Part shown: positions 17,304-24,075 of the stretch, one piece after another
Numbering within the stretch: the stretch's first letter is position 1
How the letters are laid out: each line of letters opens with the position of its first letter
Assembly: GCF_002871915.2 (NCBI RefSeq)
Contig: NZ_CP126958.1
Span: 124,001 to 188,000 of the forward strand
Length of the DNA: 64,000 nucleotides
Direction of reading: 5' to 3'
Source of the DNA: Aerococcus loyolae
GTDB lineage: Bacteria > Bacillota > Bacilli > Lactobacillales > Aerococcaceae
Notes under the pieces: model-generated
Told to the model about the DNA's origin: nothing
What the model saw: only the letters and a program-made list of their open reading frames with translations
Databases searched by the model: none
Made by a program: the position numbers and the translations under genes

Positions 17304-17427
17304 GCTTCTAGTCTCTATTTCTCATGAAGTTGAGGAAAATTGCAAGAAATTTATTCTTATATTGCTTTTAGTCTTTTGCCATATGAAATTTTCAACAGTC
17401 AAAATAAATAAAACTGGTCAATTTTAG
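17300..17427 (+). pseudogene. Decayed toxin gene remnant
   Basis: Starting at an ATG overlapping the antitoxin-like stop, the frame ends after three codons (MSF then stop). After a shift, the neighbouring frame reads LLVSISHEVEENCKKFI, which resembles the N-terminal helix of RelE/ParE toxins, and runs to a stop at 17425-17427. The total is far shorter than a real toxin. The reading is inferred from a short match only. Confidence 0.35.
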
Positions 17428-17516
17428 ATGCGATAGCCTTTAAAAATTACGCATCATTGAAAAGAAACAAAAAATATTAGATAAAATGAATAATATTGTT
17501 TTCTGTATAGAATGAT

Positions 17517-17718
17517 TTGCTATAATAGACTTAATTTAAGAAAGTCGAGGAAAAGGACATGGTAATTTTAATCTAAGCATCTGAGCAAAAACCTTCCTAA
17601 TGATAAAGGGAGTAGTATGCACTCAGATACTTGGTTAAATGAACCATGTCTTTTTGTGTACCCGTTTTTAGCTCAGATTGATCGCTGATGTAGCACTAAA
17701 CTTATAGGAGAGCTAAAT
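17517..17718 (+). promoter_or_regulatory. Attenuator leader of the ABC-F gene
   Basis: An extended -10 promoter (TGCTATAAT, 17518-17526) starts a leader of about 185 bases. It encodes a five-residue peptide (17559-17576) and then folds into a long imperfect stem: GACATGGT (17556-17563) with ACCATGTC (17643-17650) and ATCTGAG (17579-17585) with CTCAGAT (17622-17628), ending in TTTTT. This is a terminator. A second GCTCAGAT at 17671-17678 could pair with the same ATCTGAGC arm and so prevent the terminator. Drug-stalled ribosomes on the leader peptide would switch between the forms, as known for other antibiotic-resistance ABC-F genes. Confidence 0.75.
17559..17576 (+). CDS. Leader peptide MVILI
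   Basis: ATG-GTA-ATT-TTA-ATC-TAA, preceded by GAGGAAAAGG at suitable spacing and lying inside the 5' arm of the attenuator. Very short hydrophobic leader peptides of this kind control other ABC-F genes (for example upstream of msrD). Its translation is inferred, not shown. Confidence 0.6.
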   Translation: MVILI

Positions 17719-19260
17719 ATGGAAGTAATAAAATTATTAGAAGTTTCGAAGATGATTGCATATCGTCAATTATTTCAAATTGACCAGCTAATAGTTAACC
17801 AGGGAGATAAGATAGGACTTATAGGCAAGAACGGTGTGGGAAAATCAACCTTATTAGGCATGCTGGTGGGACGAGACCAGGACTATACCGGGCAAATTGT
17901 TATCCATCAAGACTATGCCTATCTTCCTCAGCTCAAAGAAACGACTGTGGAATCTGGCGGAGAGCAAGAGAGAAGATTATTGGAGGAAGTCTTTAACCAA
18001 GGGGCAGAACTCCTCATTCTCGATGAACCGACTTCAAATTTAGATGTTGAAAATATTGATTGGTTAATTCAAACTTTGACAAAATATTCGGGCACTATCC
18101 TGATGGTTTCTCATGATCGTCAAGTATTAAATCGAGTAGTGGATCAAATTTGTGAGCTCGACCAAGGGAAACTGACTAAGTATGTAGGTAACTATGATGA
18201 CTATCAAAGAGCCAAGCAAAAATCAGTTCAAGGACAGGAAGTCGCTTATAAAAATTATCAAAAGAAAGTGCATCAATTAGAGGAAGAGATCCAAGAAAGA
18301 AATCGGCGGGCGCAAAATTTTAAAAAGAAGAAAAAGAACCTTTCTCGCTCAGATTATAAGGTAAGTGGCTACGCAGGGAAATATGATGGCCAGCAGAAAG
18401 GTTTAGCTAGGTCGGCTAAAGCCTTGCAGAGAAGAATTGACCAGCTTGACCCAGTCGCACCTCCCAAGAAAGAACGGCAGTATCGCTTTAAAGCTCTTGG
18501 TAATTTAGCGGTTAAAGCGGGGCAGAGCTTGCTTGGCTTAGAAGCGGGTCAAGTTCATGTCGCTGAACGTTTATTATTTACTTTTCCAGAATTTAAATTG
18601 CAGGCAGGGGATAAAGTCGCTATCCAGGGACCCAACCAAGCAGGGAAAACCACCTTTCTAGGTCAGTTATTCCATCACCAGTTCCCCGGCTATTATATGG
18701 CAGATTTAAATATTGGCTATTTTAGGCAAAATTTTGATCAGCTCCACTTGAATAAAAGTATTCTAGAAAATGTTAGTGAAGAAAGTTTACAGTCGGATGA
18801 CTTGATTCATCAGGTTCTAGCTTCTCTGGGCTTCGATCAAAACAAACTGACAGACAAGGTCAATCACCTATCGGGAGGCGAGCGCGTTCGCTTGGCTTTC
18901 GCTAAATTATTATTAGGAGACTACCATCTCTTGCTATTGGACGAACCGACTAATTATTTAGATATCCAAACCCTTGAAAGAGTTGAGGACTTTATCAGAA
19001 GCCATCCTGCTGCTATCCTATTGGTTTCCCATGACCAAGAATTCGTCAATCATTGCGTGGATAAACAATATCTCATTAAAAACAAAAAGCTACTGAGTCC
19101 TTCTTATCAGAAAGACAATCAGGATCAAGTAGAAAAAGAAATTAGCCGCCTAGATTTTCGCCTCAATCAGATGATTGCCGATAAAAGGGTAGGTTTAGAG
19201 GAAATTAGAGAAGTTCAAAATAAGATGAAGCTATTAAAAGAAAAACATAAGATGAAATAA
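17719..19260 (+). CDS. ABC-F ribosomal protection protein, Vga/Msr/Lsa-like
   Basis: 513 residues, two ABC domains and no membrane segment. Domain 1 (1-165) has Walker A GKNGVGKST, a strongly shortened helical subdomain, signature ESGGEQER and Walker B LLILDEPTSNLD, the shortened form seen in Vga and Msr proteins. A charged interdomain linker (about 170-260, rich in Lys, Glu and Gln) would reach the peptidyl-transferase centre. Domain 2 has Walker A GPNQAGKTT, signature LSGGERVR and Walker B LLLLDEPTNYLD. Such proteins displace macrolides, lincosamides, streptogramins or pleuromutilins from ribosomes. The regulated leader supports a drug-inducible role. AGGAGAG precedes the ATG. Exact drug range is unknown. 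Confidence 0.88.
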   Translation: MEVIKLLEVSKMIAYRQLFQIDQLIVNQGDKIGLIGKNGVGKSTLLGMLVGRDQDYTGQIVIHQDYAYLPQLKETTVESGGEQERRLLEEVFNQGAELLILDEPTSNLDVENIDWLIQTLTKYSGTILMVSHDRQVLNRVVDQICELDQGKLTKYVGNYDDYQRAKQKSVQGQEVAYKNYQKKVHQLEEEIQERNRRAQNFKKKKKNLSRSDYKVSGYAGKYDGQQKGLARSAKALQRRIDQLDPVAPPKKERQYRFKALGNLAVKAGQSLLGLEAGQVHVAERLLFTFPEFKLQAGDKVAIQGPNQAGKTTFLGQLFHHQFPGYYMADLNIGYFRQNFDQLHLNKSILENVSEESLQSDDLIHQVLASLGFDQNKLTDKVNHLSGGERVRLAFAKLLLGDYHLLLLDEPTNYLDIQTLERVEDFIRSHPAAILLVSHDQEFVNHCVDKQYLIKNKKLLSPSYQKDNQDQVEKEISRLDFRLNQMIADKRVGLEEIREVQNKMKLLKEKHKMK

Positions 19261-19486
19261 GTTATAGAGTACAAACTATTTGAAAAATCCGAATAGTTAG
19301 CAGAAAAGGAAAAAGAAATTGAGAATGTAGAGATCACGCTCATCTTAGCTCACTATTATCCGAAAACAAAAATTATTGTGGATTTACTATTCGATTAAAC
19401 GGCTGATAAGCTTTATACTGATTATGTACGGATGAAAAAGCCCTTAGTACACGCTTATTTAAAATAAAGCTAGAGAAGGTGAAGAC

Positions 19487-20623
19487 ATGTCTTTAGAAAA
19501 TGAACATATTTTTAGAAATATCCAAAAATTTCTCGACCAGTATAGTGGAGAGTTTGAGGATGGTGAAGCAGCTATTACTCATGCTATAAGCTTGCATAAT
19601 GCGGGTTTATTGTCCTTTGAAGACGAGGATGGGACCGGTCGAGCTATGGACTTATTTGAAACGGCTATGTATACCGAGGATCCAGCCCAACAAGCGGCCT
19701 TGATTGAAGAAGCATACGCCTTAGATTCTGACAACCTAGATATTTATTGTGCTTGGGCGCTCAGTCATTTTCCAGATTTTGAGGCGATACCAATGCTTCA
19801 AGCTAAGGCAGATGACTACTTCAAAGCCCACCGCAAGGAAATCAAAGAGTCTGGCTATCTTGCTGTAGAAAATCGACCTTATTTCCGTATACAAAATACC
19901 TTGTTAGATTTATACAAGGAAGGTTTGTTTATGGAGGAAGCTGAAAAAATCGCCAAACATATCCTGCGTTATAATCCCAATGACAATATGGGAGTTCGCT
20001 ATAAGCTCATGGCGATTTACGTCAATTCTTTTCAACATAAGCAGGCTAAAGCACTTTTCAAAAGAGATTCCAACTATCGATCAGATGATCAAATGTTGTT
20101 CTACATGGCCACCAGCCTTATCTTAGCAAGAGACTTCAATCTTGCTAAGCAACGTATTAAAAACTTACAAGACATCAATTCGGATATAGTTTATTTCTTT
20201 GAAGATGAAGTCTTTAATGAATTTAAGGTTTTTGTCAACTTGCCTGAAGCGGACTATCGTCTTAATTCTAAGCAGTCTTTGGCTATCGCTTTAAACGAGA
20301 TCTTACCACTCTTTACCCAGTCTAGCCTTCTCTATCAGCATTTTAAACAAAGTTTAAAGGAACTTATTCCTGATTATTTTGATGACGTCCAGGCTCAAAA
20401 AGAAAAAAATATCATGTCCTATTTCCAAGCCGATAAACTATCGGGTAAGGGGATTTTCACTAATATTGCTAGCCAATATGTCCGTGCCTTACTCTTAGAA
20501 GATTTGGAAACTGCCGAGGACTTTAAAACGAAAACGGAAAAAGAAGTTTTAGCCATTAATGGTATCGGAAAAGGTACAATTAATAAGTTAAAGGCAAATG
20601 GGGTCCGCTTTAAGGGAAATTAA
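19487..20623 (+). CDS. TPR-like helical protein with C-terminal helix-hairpin-helix motif
   Basis: 378 residues. The bulk (about 40-300) is helical with tetratricopeptide-like spacing (RAMDLFETAMYTED, AALIEEAYALDSDNLDIYCAWAL, EEAEKIAKHILRYNPNDNMGVRYKLMAIYV, AKQRIKNLQ), resembling the ST7-like TPR proteins of Firmicutes. The last 30 residues (EVLAINGIGKGTINKLKANG) form a helix-hairpin-helix of the kind that binds DNA or RNA backbone. No signal peptide. The combination suggests a scaffold recruited to nucleic acid; the actual role is unknown. It stands alone between the ABC-F gene and a GNAT gene. Confidence 0.65.
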   Translation: MSLENEHIFRNIQKFLDQYSGEFEDGEAAITHAISLHNAGLLSFEDEDGTGRAMDLFETAMYTEDPAQQAALIEEAYALDSDNLDIYCAWALSHFPDFEAIPMLQAKADDYFKAHRKEIKESGYLAVENRPYFRIQNTLLDLYKEGLFMEEAEKIAKHILRYNPNDNMGVRYKLMAIYVNSFQHKQAKALFKRDSNYRSDDQMLFYMATSLILARDFNLAKQRIKNLQDINSDIVYFFEDEVFNEFKVFVNLPEADYRLNSKQSLAIALNEILPLFTQSSLLYQHFKQSLKELIPDYFDDVQAQKEKNIMSYFQADKLSGKGIFTNIASQYVRALLLEDLETAEDFKTKTEKEVLAINGIGKGTINKLKANGVRFKGN

Positions 20624-20700
20624 CTCAAAAAGCTCACTTTCTAGGCGCTTTGCGATTGATAAAAAGTTTATATTAGCTTCAAAATTCCTTATAAGAGGTA

Positions 20701-20764
20701 TATAATTTAGCCTAATAAAATGCTAGTCCAGCAAGTATTCTAAGGATTACTTGAGGCATTTTTA
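20701..20764 (+). promoter_or_regulatory. Promoter and terminator-like hairpin in the GNAT leader
   Basis: TATAAT at 20701-20706 is followed within 12 bases by a hairpin: AAAATGC (20717-20723) with GCATTTT (20756-20762) and an inner perfect CAAGTA (20732-20737) / TACTTG (20748-20753), ending in T residues. Lying between promoter and gene, it looks like an attenuator, but a plain terminator for upstream transcripts with a fortuitous TATAAT is possible. Confidence 0.4.
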
Positions 20765-20792
20765 TATCTTTATCAATAGGAGATGAGAGTCT

Positions 20793-21227
20793 ATGATAAG
20801 GCCCATTCAAGAGACCGATGCCAAAGCGATTCAGAAATTATGCCAAGTAGCACTCGGCTACGATGCTGATCTGAATCTTGTCCAATCACAAATCAAAAAA
20901 TTATCCCAAGACCATGATCATCATATTATCGCTGTTTATGCAGAGGAGACTTCTTCTAGAGCGCTTGCTTTTGTTCACGCTGAGATCTATGAAGGGCTCT
21001 ACAGTGAAACGGGTTTAAATATTCTTGGCCTTGCGGTAAGTCCTGACTACAAAGGACAAGGCATCGGCAAACAGCTCATAACCTTTATCGAAAATTATGC
21101 GATCAAGCATCAACTCCATTACATCCGCTTAAATTCAGCGGTCCATCGTGTGGAAGCTCATCAATTTTACCAAAGTATTGGCTATACTCACGACCGCACC
21201 CAAAAGCGCTTTACTAAAACATTTTGA
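20793..21227 (+). CDS. GNAT-family N-acetyltransferase
   Basis: 144 residues with the GNAT fold: N-terminal IRPIQETDAKAIQKLC, then LGLAVSPDYKGQGIGKQLI containing the acetyl-CoA-binding Q/R-x-x-G-x-G loop, then the C-terminal VHRVEAHQFYQSIGYTHD motif. AGGAGATGAG precedes the start. It transfers an acetyl group from acetyl-CoA to an amine on an unknown small molecule or protein. A hairpin in its leader suggests possible attenuation. Confidence 0.85.
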   Translation: MIRPIQETDAKAIQKLCQVALGYDADLNLVQSQIKKLSQDHDHHIIAVYAEETSSRALAFVHAEIYEGLYSETGLNILGLAVSPDYKGQGIGKQLITFIENYAIKHQLHYIRLNSAVHRVEAHQFYQSIGYTHDRTQKRFTKTF

Positions 21228-21264
21228 TGATTTTATCAGTCTATTATGAATATTTACCAGGATA

Positions 21265-21300
21265 GGCCAGCGACCTCGCTCAACTTGAGGTCACTGTTTT
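21265..21300 (+). terminator. Terminator after the GNAT gene
   Basis: GACCTC (21272-21277) pairs with GAGGTC (21287-21292), extended by AGC/ACT context, followed by GTTTTTG. The next gene's TATAAT (21304-21309) directly follows. Confidence 0.72.
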
Positions 21301-21355
21301 TGTTATAATGGCAGGGAAGATAGACGGATAGGCCAATCCTTAAGGAGGACTAGCC

Positions 21356-22003
21356 ATGTCTTATTTCCAATTAACAGTCAAGAAGTTTTTTCTAAAAGAT
21401 GGCAGTTTAGATCTTTATGCCTTCCTTTTTGGCTTACTCTTTTTGTTTACTTTTGCTTTTATGCAATTGCCAGCTTGGCTAATTATTCTGGCCTCGACTG
21501 TTTTAGCTTCCAGTGTGTTTAGGTATATTACCACCGATGAACTGTTTCATGAGGAATTCGTCAAGCTCAGCTCACCCTGGGAAGTTATCGACTATATATT
21601 AAGTAAAAATCTCTTCATTTTTCTTTTTGAACTTATTTTATGGTTTAGCGCTTTTCTCTTGCTAAGTTTTCTAAAGGTCTTTGGTTTTTATCCCCAAGCA
21701 ATCGTGGACAAGGGGAGTCTACTCATTCAGCTGCTCTTTGTCCTGGGAACAGAAAATATTATCTTACTTTTCTTCAATAATTCGGTGAAAAGTTATCAGA
21801 AAGGCTTACGCAGGAACAGCAAGGAAGATATAGCCACTGGTCTTGAAAACTTTAAAAGTCTCTTGCCTTCTATTGCTTCCAATAGCATGATTGCTCTTTT
21901 GTGTTTTCTTCTTAAAAAAAACTTAGGCCTCTGTTTGGCCCTAGGGTATTATGGAATTTGTTTAGTTATCTTTGTCATTGTTAGGACAAAGTGGATGGTA
22001 TAA
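21356..22003 (+). CDS. Hypothetical integral membrane protein
   Basis: 215 residues, very rich in Phe and Leu, with about five predicted membrane helices (approximately 22-40, 42-58, 92-112, 120-142, 170-210). No signature motif is recognised. TAAGGAGG precedes the ATG and its own TATAAT box lies 47 bp upstream. A charged loop (KSYQKGLRRNSKEDIA) separates the last two hydrophobic blocks. Function unknown. Confidence 0.65.
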   Translation: MSYFQLTVKKFFLKDGSLDLYAFLFGLLFLFTFAFMQLPAWLIILASTVLASSVFRYITTDELFHEEFVKLSSPWEVIDYILSKNLFIFLFELILWFSAFLLLSFLKVFGFYPQAIVDKGSLLIQLLFVLGTENIILLFFNNSVKSYQKGLRRNSKEDIATGLENFKSLLPSIASNSMIALLCFLLKKNLGLCLALGYYGICLVIFVIVRTKWMV

Positions 22004-22023
22004 AACTGGCGAAGCTTTTCCAC

Positions 22024-22075
22024 AAAAAAAGACACAGAGCGTGTAGTTAGAGCTACATGAATCTGTGTCTCTTTT
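22024..22075 (+). terminator. Bidirectional terminator
   Basis: AGACACAG (22030-22037) / CTGTGTCT (22063-22070) with an inner GTAG/CTAC stem, flanked by A7 on the left and CTTTTATTT on the right. It serves the membrane-protein gene and the converging isochorismatase gene. Confidence 0.85.
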
Positions 22076-22122
22076 ATTTGTATCAGTTTCTCTGAAATAC
22101 CTTGAATTACCTAGCCATTTTA

Positions 22123-22680
22123 TTAAGCTTGACGCTCTTTGACTAAGTTAGAAATCGCTTTGAAGTGTGGGTTTTTGGCATCTTCAAGGAGACGGTAGAG
22201 TAAGCTCTCACTGGATAGGAGAGTTGCCCCATCTGCTTGCAGTTGGCTGAGGGCCCATTCATGTTCTTGAGCACTTCTAGCGGTTACGGCGTCACGGACC
22301 AAGGTCACTTGCACTTGAGGATAATTCTCTAATAATTGATGAGCGGTTTGTTCGATACAGATAGGCGTTTCCATCCCGATAATTACCACATGTTCAATGG
22401 CAGGGGTGATGTGGTTAAGAACTTCGGAAATGCAGGCATTGAAACGAGTCTTGGCGTAAACCGGTGTCTCAGTCAGATAGCTCTTGATGGCAGGATCGGT
22501 AGCGCCTAAACCTTGAGGATATTGCTCGGTGACCACTTTTTTAACGCCTAAGTGGTTTAAACCCTCCAGAAGAAATTGCAGGTTAGCCAGATAAGTATCG
22601 GAATCATGCATTGCGGGAAGCAGTTTTTCTTGAATATCGATCACAAGGACTAGGGTATTATCAACGTTCATTGAAGTCAT
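22123..22680 (-). CDS. Isochorismatase-family hydrolase
   Basis: 185-residue cysteine hydrolase. The family triad can be placed at Asp15 (VLVIDIQEKL), Lys77 (YAKTRF) and Cys108 (GMETPICIEQT), with the cis-peptide region just before the Cys. Family members cleave amides or enol ethers, including nicotinamide and related compounds; this short type is often annotated only at family level. AAAGGAAG sits 6 bases before the ATG. It is the third gene in a minus-strand row with the MFS and XRE-MurA genes, 106 bp after the MFS gene, and may be co-transcribed. Confidence 0.88.
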   Translation of the reverse strand: MTSMNVDNTLVLVIDIQEKLLPAMHDSDTYLANLQFLLEGLNHLGVKKVVTEQYPQGLGATDPAIKSYLTETPVYAKTRFNACISEVLNHITPAIEHVVIIGMETPICIEQTAHQLLENYPQVQVTLVRDAVTARSAQEHEWALSQLQADGATLLSSESLLYRLLEDAKNPHFKAISNLVKERQA

Positions 22681-22786
22681 AGTGAACTTCCTTTCTAAGA
22701 ATCTTATTTACCTTTATTATAACAAGCACAGGATCTGATGCCTAATTTCCGGTCTAGGATGTTTACAGGAAAGAAATCCTATTTGA

Positions 22787-23989
22787 TTAGTCTCTGCTAG
22801 TTGCTTGTTCCTTATTTTGCTTGTGAAAGAGACGGTGAATGGTCAAGATGGCAATAAGATAAATGAGGAGTTGCCCATAGCCCACATAAGCAAAGATTTG
22901 CCAACTTTTTAAATCAATGAGTGATGCGACAAAGCTTCCCAGAGGTGCAAAAATACCGACGATAGTAAAAATGAGAGAGAAAATCCGTCCTAAGAAATTG
23001 GAAGCGACTGAGACCTGCATGTGGGACATGAAACTGACATTAAACATAGAGACGGTTGTGGCAAAAATAGCAAATAAGATTAGTATCATGACTTGATAAT
23101 TTTTGAAGACGTCTAATAAGATTAAGGCGATGGCTCCTGGCAAGAGAAGATGGAAGAAGCCTTGCCCTGCAATTTTCAATTTCATCGTCGCAATAAGCAA
23201 GGCACCTAAAATACTCCCTAGGGATTGGGCAACTAGAATATAGGCATAGATATTAGAAAACTGTGAGAAGGTTGATGTAAAGGGAAGGTAAAAGTTATAG
23301 ACCGCCTCTAAAAAATTAAGGAAAGCGGTAGCGCAGAGAATAATCAAGAGCATCTTATCCCGATAAAGATATAATAAACCCTCCTTTAGACCGGCTAACA
23401 AGGGGAGGGGCTGGTTTTTGATAGTATGCAAAATATAGAAATGATATTCGCAAAAAACCGATACGAAAAAAGATAGGGAATTAATCAGCATGCCATATTT
23501 AAAACCAAATTGCTTAATAACAAAGACAGCGACTAGGGGAGCACCAACGCCGACAATTTCGGCTATGATTTTAGAGAAGGAATTATAGCGATAGATTCCC
23601 TTTCTTGACAAGAGGTCTTTGATGATGGCCTTATAGGAAGGGCCATTAAAACTAAATAGGAGAGCCAGGAGGCCGTTAACGATGACTAGGGCCCAGATAT
23701 TTTGCGGGTCATAAAATAAAAAAAGTAAAAATGTGGCGATAGCGGCAATTAAATCGGTCAGGATTAAGACCTGTTTGCGGTTAGAAAAATCGGCGATGTA
23801 GCCGGCAAAGAGATTAAAGAGCAGACGAATAATGGATTCGCTAGACTGGTAGAGCATCATAAAAAAAGAGGATCGGCTAGCCAACTGAGCGATTAGCAGC
23901 TTATTGGCATAGTCAAAAATGATGTTACCAAAGTTTGTCGTTTGTCCCCGTACCAGCAGAAAAAGTGTATTCTTATGTTCTTTGTTCAT
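22787..23989 (-). CDS. MFS exporter, MefA-like
   Basis: 400 residues with about 12 hydrophobic segments. Motif-A-like loop IADFSNRKQVLI follows helix 2, and the overall layout (LFNLFAGYIADFSNRKQVLILTDL) resembles macrolide-efflux MefA and related drug exporters of the MFS. It starts 86 bp after the XRE-MurA regulator gene on the same strand, so regulator and exporter likely form an operon. The predicted role is export of a toxic compound, possibly one sensed through the MurA-like domain; that link is inference. Confidence 0.8.
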   Translation of the reverse strand: MNKEHKNTLFLLVRGQTTNFGNIIFDYANKLLIAQLASRSSFFMMLYQSSESIIRLLFNLFAGYIADFSNRKQVLILTDLIAAIATFLLFLFYDPQNIWALVIVNGLLALLFSFNGPSYKAIIKDLLSRKGIYRYNSFSKIIAEIVGVGAPLVAVFVIKQFGFKYGMLINSLSFFVSVFCEYHFYILHTIKNQPLPLLAGLKEGLLYLYRDKMLLIILCATAFLNFLEAVYNFYLPFTSTFSQFSNIYAYILVAQSLGSILGALLIATMKLKIAGQGFFHLLLPGAIALILLDVFKNYQVMILILFAIFATTVSMFNVSFMSHMQVSVASNFLGRIFSLIFTIVGIFAPLGSFVASLIDLKSWQIFAYVGYGQLLIYLIAILTIHRLFHKQNKEQATSRD

Positions 23990-24075
23990 GGGATGAGTCC
24001 TCCAAATGAGTATAAAGTGTTGAAAATCTTGCTTATCTTGTGTGACTAGTCCGCCACAAAGATTAAGGCTTTGAT

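Noticed and set aside
19261-19486. Possible gene relic between the ABC-F and TPR genes (reads IENVEITLILAHYYPKT in one frame)
   Set aside because: Too short, with stops in each frame and no recognisable family.
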